A stretch of 64,000 nucleotides of DNA, taken from an uncultured Planctomycetaceae bacterium. Its GTDB lineage: Bacteria > Planctomycetota > Planctomycetia > Pirellulales > Pirellulaceae. A model generated the notes under the pieces. The model had not been told where the DNA came from. It saw only the letters and a program-made list of their open reading frames with translations, and searched no databases. The position numbers and the translations under genes are program-made. The DNA lies in NCBI GenBank assembly GCA_903863885.1, contig CAIPEB010000587.1, positions 1 through 64,000 on the forward strand, written 5' to 3'. Position 1 is the stretch's first letter. Each line of letters starts with the position of its first letter. Below, one piece after another: positions 44,088 through 54,145 of this stretch.

Positions 44088-45926
44088 TCAACGGGAGTCC
44101 TCCGGATAAAACACCTTAATCGCAGTGCGAGTCAGCGGGCATTGTCGCGCCGCATCGTAAATCTCATCGGAACGACTCCCGGAAGCGGCCCAAAGATGAT
44201 AAGCCGCCAACGCCTCGAAACTCGCATTCAGCGACCCGATCATCGGCAGCGATTCGTCCAGATCCACGGTCACGTTCTCGACCAATCCCCACGGCGGAAA
44301 AAAGCCCATCTGCTCGAGCCTGTCCAGCCGGGCGAGTGTGCCCGTCGCATCCAGTACGCCGGTCATCAGCATGTAGTGCGGATGAAGCAGCCTCAATCCA
44401 GGCACATCAGTTCCATCCGCCACGTATCCTACGCCACCGGGCCCCTCCCCCGCCGACAGACCGAAGAACCCCGCCTGCGCCGCCGCCGATTCGGGCCAGT
44501 TGCTCTGAACGTATTCGCGTTGTTCCCGCAGCAACTGCCTGCGCGCAGCACTCCAGTCGATCCGAGTGACTTGATCCGCGGCGCTCGAAGAGAACTGCGG
44601 ATAGAACAGGCTCTGAATTTCCGCGATGAAACCCGTTCCACGATGTACGCGACCCGTGGCGTTCATCTTCGGTTCAAAGCGGCCATCAGCAGCCATGCGT
44701 TGCAGAAGAAGAACCAGCGCAGTCTCTCCGCCCCAGTCCCGCCAAGCCGACTCCAATTTCGTGCGACCGTCGTCCTTCAAGCCATGAATCACGAATCCCT
44801 CGGCGTCGCGAAGTTCCGAGAAGCCGATTTCCTTGATGTTGAATTCCAGCTGTCTGAGCAATTCGTGATCGCCCATCAGCTGTGCGGCGAGCAGCATGCT
44901 GTGGTAATACAGGCTCGTATCGATCGTGCTGTATTCCGTGCCGGGGTGAATCCCGTACGCCCCATCCGCCTTGCGCAGGAAGTGAGGCAGCAAACCATGA
45001 CTTCGCGGCAATTGCGATATCCGGCGATGCACACCGTGCAGTGTTTCCGATGCCAAACTGCGTTCGACGATTCCGATGGTCGATGCTGCACAGGTAACAA
45101 GGCAGAACATGCCCGTGGCTGGAACCGATTCAAACTGCCCGGCGCTCCAGTTTGCCCGATCCTTGACCACGAGATCATCGGGAAGGTAACAGCGGGCAAG
45201 TTTCGCATAGGACTTCAGAAACAAACGCTCGTCCAGCGGCAAACGGGGACCGTCCAACACAAGGCGAACCGCGTCAATCGTCACGTCCGACGACGGCAAC
45301 ACCAGCCAATTCAGAAACTTGACTCCCTTCAGTTCGCGCAATTGGACGGGATTGAATGCAAACTCCAGGCACTGAAACTGCGACGGACTCTTCAACTCGC
45401 GAGTTTCCTGCCAGAGCATCTCTTCGGCGGTCGACTTCAGTTCCAGCCGAAGCTTTCCCGATCCTCTCGCGATCACGTGCACGCCAACGCACTGCAACTG
45501 AAAGCGCGGGTGGATTAACGCCGGATAACACGCTGAGGCGTTGAAGAGGCGATCCGTTTCCCGTGCGAGCCCCTCGAGGCTGTGCCACATCCCCGTTGTC
45601 TGGTCAGTTCCCGTGACTGCTCGAACTTGCCCGCTGCGCCACGAGAGGCGGCCGCCCCCTGTCTTCAGCGGTCCGTAGTCGGTGCCCAAATGGGAATAGT
45701 GCCGCGCGGGATTGAGCTCAATCGTCTTGCCGTCCTGTTTCTGCAGACGCTCTTCAAACGACTGCTGATACTCCTGAACGGGCTGCACCCAGACGTCCGA
45801 TTCGCCGCGATCCGCGCTGAAGACGATCTGCACCAGCGCGAATACCTGCGCGACCACAAGGGCCGGCGAAGCATGAGGACGCGACCGGCGGCCTGTGTGC
45901 CTCGAGCCCCACGAATCGCGATTCAA
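44088..45926 (-). CDS. secreted, mostly helical protein of unknown function
   Basis: About 612 aa. The N-terminus has a signal-like segment ([20 protein letters not shown]). Residues ~75-230 look like a beta-sandwich ([25 protein letters not shown], then [23 protein letters not shown]). The rest is helical with repeated aromatic/His motifs ([72 protein letters not shown]). This resembles (alpha/alpha)6-barrel glycosidases, but I cannot name the family. The start is uncertain: a TTG at 45926 overlaps the stop of the upstream TM2 gene (TTGA), suggesting coupled translation; a GTG at 45974 is the longest alternative. Confidence 0.65.
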   Translation of the reverse strand: MNRDSWGSRHTGRRSRPHASPALVVAQVFALVQIVFSADRGESDVWVQPVQEYQQSFEERLQKQDGKTIELNPARHYSHLGTDYGPLKTGGGRLSWRSGQVRAVTGTDQTTGMWHSLEGLARETDRLFNASACYPALIHPRFQLQCVGVHVIARGSGKLRLELKSTAEEMLWQETRELKSPSQFQCLEFAFNPVQLRELKGVKFLNWLVLPSSDVTIDAVRLVLDGPRLPLDERLFLKSYAKLARCYLPDDLVVKDRANWSAGQFESVPATGMFCLVTCAASTIGIVERSLASETLHGVHRRISQLPRSHGLLPHFLRKADGAYGIHPGTEYSTIDTSLYYHSMLLAAQLMGDHELLRQLEFNIKEIGFSELRDAEGFVIHGLKDDGRTKLESAWRDWGGETALVLLLQRMAADGRFEPKMNATGRVHRGTGFIAEIQSLFYPQFSSSAADQVTRIDWSAARRQLLREQREYVQSNWPESAAAQAGFFGLSAGEGPGGVGYVADGTDVPGLRLLHPHYMLMTGVLDATGTLARLDRLEQMGFFPPWGLVENVTVDLDESLPMIGSLNASFEALAAYHLWAASGSRSDEIYDAARQCPLTRTAIKVFYPEDSR

Positions 45927-46327
45927 AGCGCTGCTCGCATGTTGATCTCGCTCACTTGGCCGTTCAGCGTCCACAGATCATAAAGCAGGCCGAAGCCGAA
46001 CAGACCGAGTGTGAGCAGGTAGATAATCCCGGTGCCCACTTTGCCCATGTAAAAGCGATGAATGCCAAGACCACCCAGGAACGTCAGCAGCACCCATGCC
46101 ACGGTGTAGTCGAGCCGCCCAGCCTGGTAACGAAAGTCGGCTTTCCGCGCCATGCCGGGAATCAAGAACAGATCGATAAACCAGCCAACCAAAAACAGAC
46201 CGAGCGTGAAGAACCAGATCGTTCCGCTGATCGGTTTCCCGTAATAAAAGCGGTGCGCGCCCATGAACCCGAAGATCCACAGGATATAACCGATCAGCAC
46301 TGAATGTGTTTCTTGTCGTTGCTCCAT
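45923..46327 (-). CDS. TM2-domain membrane protein, two TM2 modules
   Basis: A 134-aa integral membrane protein with four hydrophobic segments. It contains two TM2 units, each with the G.HRFY.G motif ([16 protein letters not shown] and [16 protein letters not shown]) followed by a helix pair. TM2 proteins are small bacterial membrane proteins of unclear role. ATG 46327 follows a GGAG-containing stretch; the longer frame to 46381 has no better support. Its TGA overlaps the TTG that probably starts the next gene, so they are likely one operon. Confidence 0.85.
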   Translation of the reverse strand: MEQRQETHSVLIGYILWIFGFMGAHRFYYGKPISGTIWFFTLGLFLVGWFIDLFLIPGMARKADFRYQAGRLDYTVAWVLLTFLGGLGIHRFYMGKVGTGIIYLLTLGLFGFGLLYDLWTLNGQVSEINMRAAL

Positions 46328-46728
46328 GGCTCCGCCCCGCATAACAGGTCGTCGAATTGCAGTACATGTCGGATCAGTCACAACGTCACGGTAACCGTCT
46401 AGAATTCACGGTGCAAGCCGCGTTCGCTGCCCGCAGATTTCGAATGTGGCAATTGAGCCCGCTGCACGACGCCAGACTTTTCGTACGATGTCACTCAGGC
46501 CCAACGGCCGGGTGATTTCTCCTTGCTCCCCGTGTCTCTGTGAGAGACCTTCCCAGTGTGTCGATCGAATCGTCGCAGCATCCGCCTGCGACACGGTTGG
46601 ACGCGCGGGCCGTGCCACAGGGGGACACGGGCCGTGGTCTTAATGTCGAGTGAAGCTCATAATGTCCGGACTCGCAAGTTGAACAAAGCGACCCGTTCCG
46701 ATGGCCATCGCAACGACGAGCCAACGCC
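46328..46728. other. divergent intergenic region
   Basis: About 400 bp between the TM2 gene and the purine permease gene. No riboswitch core (purine or otherwise), RNA gene or clear promoter was seen. Confidence 0.4.
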
Positions 46729-48192
46729 ATGAATTCCTGCGATGCGACACAGCGCCCTTTACACAAGAAGTTCTTCGATCTGGACGGGCGCAAGACGAAC
46801 GTCAGAACTGAATTGGTTGCCGGGGCCACGACGTTCATGGTCATGGCCTACATCATCTTCGTGAACCCCACGATTCTATCGTTTGCCAATGTTACGGAAT
46901 GGAAGGGGTCGGGCCCGCCCTTCGCTCAGACGATGGTGGCGACTTGCTTTGTCTCGGCGCTGATGACCCTGCTGGCGGGCCTGCTGGCAAACCGCCCTTT
47001 CGCGCTGGCGCCGGGCATGGGACTGAACGCAGTCGTCGCTTATCAACTCGTGATTGGGATGAAACTCTCGTGGCAGGAGGCGATGAGTGTCGTGGTGGTC
47101 GAAGGGCTGGCGATCACATTCCTCGTGATTATCGGACTTCGGGAGGCGGTGATGAACGCCGTCCCTGCTTCCCTGAAGCACTCGATCGCTATCGGTATCG
47201 GCTGTTTCATTTTTTTCATTGGCTTGATCAACGGCGGCCTGGTGCGGGTTCCGGTGGAAACCATCGCGATCATTCAGGACGTTCCGGCGGGCCAACCGGC
47301 AACGCCGTTGACACTCGGCGCATTACACACCATTCCGGTCGGAATAACGATCGTCGGCCTCGCGTTGACCACTATTCTGTACGCGCGAGGCTGGCAGTCG
47401 GCCTTGCTGCTCGGCATGCTGCTGACCACCGTTCTGTCGGTGGCAGTGAACTGGGTGACCGATGGCAAAGCATTGACGGTCGGCGCCACGCTACCGGAGT
47501 CGGTCTGGAAACTCCCCGACATGAGTTTCCTTGCGTTGCCGGGGCTGCACGGCATCGCGGGCATGTTCAGCAAGCTCGGCGTGCTGGGCAGCGTGCTTGT
47601 AGTTTTCTCGCTGATGCTGACCGACTTTTTCGACACGATGGGGACCATCCTCGGCGTGTCGAGCCAGATGGGGGACGTGGACTCAGCAGGCCGCGTGGAA
47701 AAACTCCGTCCCTTGCTGCTCGTCGATTCCGTGGCGGCGGCAGCTGGCGGAGCGGTGGGAGCGTCGTCGGTGACAACTTATATCGAGAGCGCTGCCGGCG
47801 TCGCTGCCGGTGGACGAACGGGTTTGACATCCGTCGTCACCGCAGCATTGTTTGCGTCCGCCATGTTCTTCGCCCCGCTCGCAGGAGTTGTTCCGCCACA
47901 GGCGACCGCGCCGGCGCTGCTGTTGGTCGGGTTCTTCATGGCACAGGGACTGCGAACCATCGATTGGAACGACTTTGGCGAAGGCTTCCCCGCGCTGGTG
48001 ACGATTCTCCTCATGCCGATGACTTATTCGATCACCAACGGCATCGGCTGCGGTTTCATCTGCCACGTCGGAATCAAGATCTGCCAGGGGCGAGGCCGCG
48101 AAGTCCACCCGCTGCTGTGGTGCATCGCCACGGCCTTTCTGCTTTATTTTGTGCTGCCCTGGCTTGAGAGGCTCTTCGCCGCGGTGACGTAG
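46729..48192 (+). CDS. NCS2-family purine permease (AzgA-like)
   Basis: A 487-aa inner-membrane protein with about 12-14 hydrophobic segments. It has the AzgA-type marks: TTFMVMAYIIFVNP near the start, APGMGLNAVVAYQL, LTDFFDTMGTILG and TTYIESAAGVAAGGRTGLTSV near the substrate site. AzgA-type NCS2 carriers import adenine, guanine or hypoxanthine with protons. Which purine cannot be read from sequence. ATG 46729 gives the family N-terminus; the ribosome site is weak. The next gene starts 19 nt after its stop, so they may be co-transcribed. Confidence 0.92.
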   Translation: MNSCDATQRPLHKKFFDLDGRKTNVRTELVAGATTFMVMAYIIFVNPTILSFANVTEWKGSGPPFAQTMVATCFVSALMTLLAGLLANRPFALAPGMGLNAVVAYQLVIGMKLSWQEAMSVVVVEGLAITFLVIIGLREAVMNAVPASLKHSIAIGIGCFIFFIGLINGGLVRVPVETIAIIQDVPAGQPATPLTLGALHTIPVGITIVGLALTTILYARGWQSALLLGMLLTTVLSVAVNWVTDGKALTVGATLPESVWKLPDMSFLALPGLHGIAGMFSKLGVLGSVLVVFSLMLTDFFDTMGTILGVSSQMGDVDSAGRVEKLRPLLLVDSVAAAAGGAVGASSVTTYIESAAGVAAGGRTGLTSVVTAALFASAMFFAPLAGVVPPQATAPALLLVGFFMAQGLRTIDWNDFGEGFPALVTILLMPMTYSITNGIGCGFICHVGIKICQGRGREVHPLLWCIATAFLLYFVLPWLERLFAAVT

Positions 48193-48211
48193 AAAGGACG
48201 CTTCGGACACG

Positions 48212-49522
48212 ATGAGAATCCGCGAACTGCTGAACTGTGTCCCCGCAGCGGCTCGCTACATTCGCGAGCCTATGCCGGATTCCCGCAACTCGCTCTGGTA
48301 TTGGAGCGAGGCAGCGGAAAAATCGACTCCGATCGATTGCGACCTCTGGGAGCGCTGTGTCGCCGACAATGCGGAGCTTGAGGCCGGACAGCGGCGCAGA
48401 ACACCGCCTCTGGACGAAGCAACGACTGCTGCCCTTCGAGAGGCTATTGACCGCAATACGGAGGCCCTTGAACTGCTTCGACAGGGCGTCGCCTGCGGAC
48501 AAGTTCAGTTCCCGGAAATGACCGGCGAAGGAGGCAGCGTCTCCGAACATGCTGATTCCATCGATCCGCTTCGGCAACTGTCGAGAATCTGGTGGGCACG
48601 GGCGAGACTGCTGTTGGCCGATGGCCGAACAGACGAAGCCGCAAGCGACCTGATCGGACTGGGCGACATGGCACACCTGGTCTGCTGCGGCGAAAGCCTC
48701 GTAATGCACTATCTCGTCGGCTGCATCGTGCAGGCCCTTCCCCTGTACGGCATCAAGATGCTGGCAGCGGAACCGGTCGTCGCGGCAGATACGCGGCGAC
48801 AGGTCCGCGAAGCCCTGGAGCGATGGATCGACGAAGCGGATCTGTCCAGCCGCTGTCAATGCGTTGATCTGTGCAGTTACGCGATTCCCGAAATGGCACG
48901 AATCGCCGAGGCGGGAAATCCCGAGGCAGTAATCGATCGATTCCTGGAGCGGCATTACACCATTCGGCCGCAGATGCCCGAGTCGGAAGAAAAAGAAGTC
49001 GCTTCGGCACCTGACGGCCGCGTTGAATGGCGACGGGACGCGATTCGCCATCTGCTCAGCGATCATCCGCAACCGTTCGACTTGAAGCCGCTGGTGGAAC
49101 CCATGGGTCGTGTGATTGCCGATCGCGTGGAGCGGTGGCAGGAACCCTCCGCGTGGAGCATCGCACGATCATGGCGGCGTCTGAAGAGGACGTATCGCCT
49201 CAAACGGTTTGAGTCTCGCAGACGTCTTTGGCCCGCCCAATTGACGCCGCACTTTCCGTTCGAGTGCCTCGGCCCGAGCGACTCGGCGAGGCACGAGTTG
49301 GCCGATATGCGGCCGCTCGTTTCCCCGACCGAGTGGAAGTCCATGCAGGTCCCGTCGCCCTCTGAACTGAAGCAGATCAAAGAGAAGATGCGATGGACGC
49401 CCAATGCTCTCGGATGGCTGATTGCCCAGTCGCTGCTGCCGATGGACGTCAGCGGCACTGAAATGCAGAGGCGGGCAAGACTCGACGCCGCGCGTCGTTT
49501 TCTGGCGGACACGGAACGTTGA
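48212..49522 (+). CDS. hypothetical soluble protein (436 aa)
   Basis: A 436-aa, charged, helix-rich protein without signal peptide. It starts MRIRELLNCVPAAARYIREP and contains many Arg/Glu/Leu helices (LDEATTAALREAIDRNTEALELLRQG; IWWARARLLLADGRTDEAASDL) that look like TPR-type or similar helical pairs; two Cys-rich bits are LVCCGESLV and SSRCQCVDLCS. No enzyme motif is recognised. It follows the purine permease by 19 nt, with AAGGA upstream at slightly long spacing, so an operon is likely. Similar proteins are, to my memory, planctomycete-specific. Confidence 0.7.
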   Translation: MRIRELLNCVPAAARYIREPMPDSRNSLWYWSEAAEKSTPIDCDLWERCVADNAELEAGQRRRTPPLDEATTAALREAIDRNTEALELLRQGVACGQVQFPEMTGEGGSVSEHADSIDPLRQLSRIWWARARLLLADGRTDEAASDLIGLGDMAHLVCCGESLVMHYLVGCIVQALPLYGIKMLAAEPVVAADTRRQVREALERWIDEADLSSRCQCVDLCSYAIPEMARIAEAGNPEAVIDRFLERHYTIRPQMPESEEKEVASAPDGRVEWRRDAIRHLLSDHPQPFDLKPLVEPMGRVIADRVERWQEPSAWSIARSWRRLKRTYRLKRFESRRRLWPAQLTPHFPFECLGPSDSARHELADMRPLVSPTEWKSMQVPSPSELKQIKEKMRWTPNALGWLIAQSLLPMDVSGTEMQRRARLDAARRFLADTER

Positions 49523-49665
49523 CAACTGGACGGAGCCGAGGTGACTGAATTCTGCCGCGCGGATTCCGAGATGCCAGGGTAAGGAAATCGGAAAAAAGAA
49601 GGCGGGGGAGGCCACGGATGAAACACGGACGGCAATTGCCGTTCTCCGGCCTCGGTCTTCCGCCG

Positions 49666-50892
49666 CTACAGCGAATACTGCGGTATCTTCATCGTTTCGC
49701 CGTCTTTCATCGAAGACAGATGCGCATAGTAACCGGGAACCGTCATGTTCAGCGCATCGATCACGTCGACCGCCGGCTTGCGTCCCCGGAGAATCGAATC
49801 GATGAAATCGTCGCCGAGGTACCCGTGAGATCCGCCATGGCCGCCCGGCTGAACTCCCGGCGGCAACGCGTATTTCTGCAGCTGCAGGCCGTTCTTGAGC
49901 GCCTCGTTGTAACGTTTCTTGCCGGTAGCGTCGCCGACGAACGTCTGATTGAAGCCGGCATACTCCCCGCGCACCCGCCCGGCCTCAAGATATTCGCCCT
50001 GCGACGCGCAGATGATCATCCGCGAAATGCCCCCCTCAGCCGTCCGGAACAAGCCGACTTCCGAGTTGAAGATGTTCCCGATCCCGTTGGGAACCCTCTT
50101 GGATTTGTCAAACAGCGCAGTCCCCTGGCACGAAACGTCCACAAAACTCTTGTGAGTCACGCCGACGTAGTAGGCCGTGGCATGGGTCGGATACCACATC
50201 GGGCAGCCGTTCTCTCGCCAGTTCTTGTACGATCCAAGCGTCGGAGCGCCGAGCGAATGAGGATGGCAGTACTCGCCTTCGGAATAAACGAGACGGCCGA
50301 ACACGTCCGCCGCATAGAGCTTTTCCATTGCGTAAAGGTCGTCGTGAAATCGCGATGTCTCGAACATCGCATACACGAGCCCCTTGTGTTTGCGACAACA
50401 TTCAAGCAGCTGCTCGGCGTCATCGATATCGCCCCGAAATGCCGGAACCGCCGTTGCAACGTGCTTGCCATGCTCCATGCACAGCACCGCGTGCTTGGCA
50501 TGCGACGGCGCATCGGTCGCGCAATAGATGGCTTCGATCGAATCATCCTTGACCATCTCTTCCAACGAAGGATACGTCTTCTTGCATTTTGCGATCTTGG
50601 CCATGTCCGCACAGCGGTCGGGAAACAGGTCGCTGACCGCAACCAATTCGACGTTCGGATGGTTCTGGATGTCGAATGCGAGGCCGAACTGGCAGACACC
50701 GTGGCCGACGATACCGACGCGGACCTTGCGGTCACTGAACGGCTTCCAAGTCTTGGTCCGATCGTAGTCGGTCTTCGTCTGGTCGAAACCCGGAATGCCT
50801 TCGGCAGCACCTGCTGCACCGCACAACGCTTTGCCGGCGGCGGCGGTCGCCATCGAAGCAGCCAGAAACGAACGGCGGGAAAATTGAGTCAT
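49666..50892 (-). CDS. Tat-exported Gfo/Idh/MocA-family protein without the EKP motif
   Basis: A 408-aa protein with a twin-arginine signal (FSRRSFLAASMATAAAG) and a Rossmann fold (VRVGIVGHGVCQFG, VELVAVSDLFPDR). Where other family members carry EKP, this one has HVATAVPAFRG: the usual catalytic Lys is absent. It may use other residues or have lost dehydrogenase activity. C-terminal features such as PTHATAYYVGVTHKSFVDVSC are well kept. ATG 50892 has GAGGA 8 nt upstream. It is 39 nt after the RND pump gene on the same strand and could be the last gene of that operon. Confidence 0.9.
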   Translation of the reverse strand: MTQFSRRSFLAASMATAAAGKALCGAAGAAEGIPGFDQTKTDYDRTKTWKPFSDRKVRVGIVGHGVCQFGLAFDIQNHPNVELVAVSDLFPDRCADMAKIAKCKKTYPSLEEMVKDDSIEAIYCATDAPSHAKHAVLCMEHGKHVATAVPAFRGDIDDAEQLLECCRKHKGLVYAMFETSRFHDDLYAMEKLYAADVFGRLVYSEGEYCHPHSLGAPTLGSYKNWRENGCPMWYPTHATAYYVGVTHKSFVDVSCQGTALFDKSKRVPNGIGNIFNSEVGLFRTAEGGISRMIICASQGEYLEAGRVRGEYAGFNQTFVGDATGKKRYNEALKNGLQLQKYALPPGVQPGGHGGSHGYLGDDFIDSILRGRKPAVDVIDALNMTVPGYYAHLSSMKDGETMKIPQYSL

Positions 50893-50931
50893 GTCCGGGT
50901 CCTCATTCAGTTGGAGTCACTCGACCGAAGA

Positions 50932-53900
50932 CTACTGAGCCAGTTCCGCGATTGCTTCGCGGGACTGCTTCTTGGAGAACAGCCTGCAGATCAGCACATA
51001 GAACAGCGGCGCGAACAACGTAACCAGGAATGTCGACGTCACCACGCCGCCCAGGATGCCTATGCCGATTGCGTTCTGAGCGCCGGCACCCGCGCCCTTG
51101 GAAATCGCCAGCGGCAACACGCCAAATCCGAAAGCGAGCGAGGTCATGAGAATCGGTCGAAGCCGCAGTTTGGCGGCCTCGAGAGTGGCCGGTATCAACT
51201 CCATGCCTTCCTCGACGCGGCTCTTGGCGAACTGCACGATCAGGATGGCGTTCTTGGTGGTCAGGCCGAGCGTGGTCAGCATGCCGATTTGGAAATACAC
51301 GTCGTTCGGCAGTCCGGCCATGCTGCACGCGATCACGCCGCCGATTGCTCCCAGAGGAAGGCCGAGCAGAACCGAGATCGGGACCGGCCAGCTTTCGTAC
51401 AGCGCCGCAAGGCAGAGAAAGATAACGAGCACCGAGAATGCGTACAGGATTCCGGTCTGGGAGCTGGACATACGTTCCTGATATGAAAGACCGGTCCAGT
51501 CAAAACCGACTCCTTGCGGGAGTTGGCCGGCCAGTTCTTCCATCGCCACCATTGCCTCGCCGGAACTTCGCCCGGGCGCAGGTTCTCCTTGAATATTGAT
51601 GGACGGGAACGCGTTGAATCGTTCGAGCTTCGGAGACCCGACGGTCCAGCGGCCCGATGCAAACGACGTGAAAGGCACCATGTTCCCCGCACCATTGCGA
51701 ACGTAGTACCGATCGATATCGCTGGGCAGCATGCGGTACGGCGCATCCGCCTGGACGTAAACCCGCTTGATGCGGCCGCCCTGCACAAAGTCGTTCACGT
51801 ACGCGCTGCCGAAGGCGGAACTGACCGTGTTATGGATCAGTGTGATGGGCTGCCCTTCCGCCCCGGCCTTGGCCCAGTCCACGTCGAGCCGGTACTCGGG
51901 CACGTCGTCCATGCCGTTGGGCCGGACCTTCGTCAACCGAGGATCCTGCGAGGCCATGCCCATCAACAGGTTGCGGGCCTTCATCAATTCATCGTGGCCG
52001 ACACCCCCGCGATCCTGCAACTGAAAATCAAACCCCTTGGCCGTCCCCAGTTCGAAAACTGCGGGCGGGGCAAAGGCAAAGACCATTGCCTCGCGATATT
52101 TGGAAAACTCGCCCATGGCTTTCCCCGCCACCGCCGAGCAGCGGAGATCGGCCCGCGTGCGGAGATTCCAGTCCTTCAGTTTCACGAACCCCAGTCCCAT
52201 GTTCTGGCCCCGTCCCGCGAAACTCGTCCCGACCACCGTCATGCAGGATTCCACGGCGTCCTTCTGAGTGATCAGAAAGTGGTCCCGGACCTTGTCCATG
52301 ACCGCCTGCGTCATTTCCAGAGTCGCATTGGCGGGCAGGATCGCCTGGACCATGAGGATGCCCTGGTCCTCGTCCGGCAGGAAGGCCGTGGGCATGCGGC
52401 GGAACAGGAAGGCAAAAGCCCCGGTAATCAGGCAGAAAATGACCAGATACCGGAAGCTGCGAGTCAGCACGCGATTGACCTGGCCCACATACAGGTCGCG
52501 TCCCCAGAAGAACAGCCGATCGAACCAGCGGAAGAAAGGCCGCAGGAACCAGACGCCGGCCTCGGCCGGTTCGTGGCCCATCGCCACCGGCTTGAGCAGC
52601 GAGGCACACAGCACCGGGGTCAGGATCAACGCCACCAGCACCGACAACATCATGGAGGCAATGATCGTGACGGAGAACTGCCGGTAGATGATGCCGGTAG
52701 AACCGGTCATGAATGCCATCGGCCCGAACACCGCAGAGAGCACCAGCCCGATGCCGATCAGCGCGCTGGTAATCTGCTCCATGGACTTGCTGGTGGCCGC
52801 ACGCGGTGAAATGCCTTCTTCGCTCATGATGCGTTCGACGTTTTCCACCACGACAATTGCGTCGTCCACCAGCAGACCGATCGCCAGCACCATGGCAAAC
52901 ATGGTCAGCATGTTGATGCTGAACCCGAAGATCCCCAGCACGCCGAACGTGCCAAGCACGACGACCGGAACAGCAATCGTGGGAATCAGCGTGGCTCGCA
53001 TGTTCCCCATGAACAGATACATGACCAGGAACACGAGCACCACGGCCTCGAACAGCGTCCGGACCACTTCGGTGATCGCGACCCGCACGAACGGCGTCGT
53101 ATCGTAGGGATAGACGACCTCCATCGCTGCCGGAAAATATCGGCTCAATTCGTCCATCTTGGCCTTGATGGCGTCGGCCGTTTCCAGCGCGTTGGCACCG
53201 GGAGCCTGGCGAACCGCCAGGATCGCCGCCGGCTTCCCGTTGAAGTAATTGACGATGTCGTAGTACTCAGTGCCCAATTCCGCGCGTCCCACGTCACGGA
53301 TCCGCACGATGGAACCGTCCGGATTGGTGCGAACGGGAACAGAGCCGAATTCCTCCGGCGTCTTCAGCAGGTTCTGCACGATGATCGAGGCATTGAGCCG
53401 CTGTCCTTCGATCGACGGAATACCGCCGAACTGCCCCGCAGAGACTTCGACATTGTAGGTCCGCAGCGCGGACGTGACGTCGGCCATCGTCAGCCCGTAA
53501 TTGATGAGCTTTTCGGGGTTGACCCAGATCCGCATCGCGTATTGCGACCCAAAGGCCTCCACTTCTCCCACGCCGGGCACGCGGGCCAGCGCCTGCTGGA
53601 TGCTGGACACTCCGTAATCCCGCAGGTCGTAGCCGTCCATGCTCCCGTCTTTGGAGACGAGTCCCACCATCAGCAGGTAGTTGCGAGTCGACTTGCTGAC
53701 TTTCACTCCCTGGCGCTGGATCACCTCCGGCAGACTGGCCATCGCCAGTTGCAGTTTGTTCTGCACCTGGGACCAGACCAGATCCGGGTCGGTCCCCGGA
53801 GCAAACGTCAGTTCGATGCGGGAAGCGCCGGAGGAACTGCTGTTGGCCGACATGTACAGCATCTTGTCGAAGCCGGTCATCTTCTGCTCGATGATCTGCG

Positions 53901-54087
53901 TCACGCTGTCTTCGACCGTCTTGGCGGATGCCCCGGGATAAAAGGAGTCGATAGCAATCGACGGCGGCGCAATGGGAGGATACTGCGATACCGGCAGGTT
54001 GTAGATGGCCAGACCGCCCGCCAGCATCATGATGATGGCGATCACCCAGGCGAACACCGGCCGGTCCAGGAAGAATTTCGAAAGCAC
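50932..54087 (-). CDS. RND efflux pump, inner-membrane transporter (HAE1/AcrB type)
   Basis: A 1051-aa inner-membrane protein of the hydrophobe/amphiphile-efflux RND family. It opens MLSKFFLDRPVFAWVIAI and keeps the proton-relay Asp pair in GLLVDDAIVVVENVERIM (~405) and the porter-domain start PVSQYPPIAPPSI. Twelve transmembrane helices and two large periplasmic loops are expected. It exports drugs, detergents and other amphiphiles with the proton gradient through an outer-membrane channel; none is encoded nearby. The start is GTG 54087, matching the family N-terminus. A tandem repeat fills the gap to the adaptor gene upstream. Confidence 0.95.
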   Translation of the reverse strand: MLSKFFLDRPVFAWVIAIIMMLAGGLAIYNLPVSQYPPIAPPSIAIDSFYPGASAKTVEDSVTQIIEQKMTGFDKMLYMSANSSSSGASRIELTFAPGTDPDLVWSQVQNKLQLAMASLPEVIQRQGVKVSKSTRNYLLMVGLVSKDGSMDGYDLRDYGVSSIQQALARVPGVGEVEAFGSQYAMRIWVNPEKLINYGLTMADVTSALRTYNVEVSAGQFGGIPSIEGQRLNASIIVQNLLKTPEEFGSVPVRTNPDGSIVRIRDVGRAELGTEYYDIVNYFNGKPAAILAVRQAPGANALETADAIKAKMDELSRYFPAAMEVVYPYDTTPFVRVAITEVVRTLFEAVVLVFLVMYLFMGNMRATLIPTIAVPVVVLGTFGVLGIFGFSINMLTMFAMVLAIGLLVDDAIVVVENVERIMSEEGISPRAATSKSMEQITSALIGIGLVLSAVFGPMAFMTGSTGIIYRQFSVTIIASMMLSVLVALILTPVLCASLLKPVAMGHEPAEAGVWFLRPFFRWFDRLFFWGRDLYVGQVNRVLTRSFRYLVIFCLITGAFAFLFRRMPTAFLPDEDQGILMVQAILPANATLEMTQAVMDKVRDHFLITQKDAVESCMTVVGTSFAGRGQNMGLGFVKLKDWNLRTRADLRCSAVAGKAMGEFSKYREAMVFAFAPPAVFELGTAKGFDFQLQDRGGVGHDELMKARNLLMGMASQDPRLTKVRPNGMDDVPEYRLDVDWAKAGAEGQPITLIHNTVSSAFGSAYVNDFVQGGRIKRVYVQADAPYRMLPSDIDRYYVRNGAGNMVPFTSFASGRWTVGSPKLERFNAFPSINIQGEPAPGRSSGEAMVAMEELAGQLPQGVGFDWTGLSYQERMSSSQTGILYAFSVLVIFLCLAALYESWPVPISVLLGLPLGAIGGVIACSMAGLPNDVYFQIGMLTTLGLTTKNAILIVQFAKSRVEEGMELIPATLEAAKLRLRPILMTSLAFGFGVLPLAISKGAGAGAQNAIGIGILGGVVTSTFLVTLFAPLFYVLICRLFSKKQSREAIAELAQ

Positions 54088-54096
54088 CGTGACACC

Positions 54097-54145
54097 CCGT
54101 CAGTTCAGTAACACTCCGTCAGTTCAGTAACACCGCGTCAGTTCA
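54097..54145. repeat. 19-bp tandem repeats between adaptor and RND genes
   Basis: CCGTCAGTTCAGTAACACT (54097-54115) is repeated at 54116-54134 with one change, and a third partial unit (54135-54145) overlaps the adaptor stop codon. On the coding strand each unit contains a GAACTGA stop context and a GTG. It apparently arose by repeated copying of the end of the adaptor gene. Confidence 0.85.

Noticed and set aside
46328-46728. Purine riboswitch upstream of the NCS2 permease
   Set aside because: No purine-riboswitch core or matching stems were seen.
39507-49621. 14-bp word GAGGCCACGGATGA at 49608-49621 and in reverse at 39507-39520
   Set aside because: Short shared word without flanking similarity; too little to define a repeat.
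49629-49642. 14-bp palindrome ACGGCAATTGCCGT between convergent genes
   Set aside because: Could form a hairpin, but no T-tract follows on either strand, so it is not called a terminator or operator.
49618-51486. Long + strand frame across the Gfo/Idh and RND genes
   Set aside because: Antisense to two recognised proteins; no family features.
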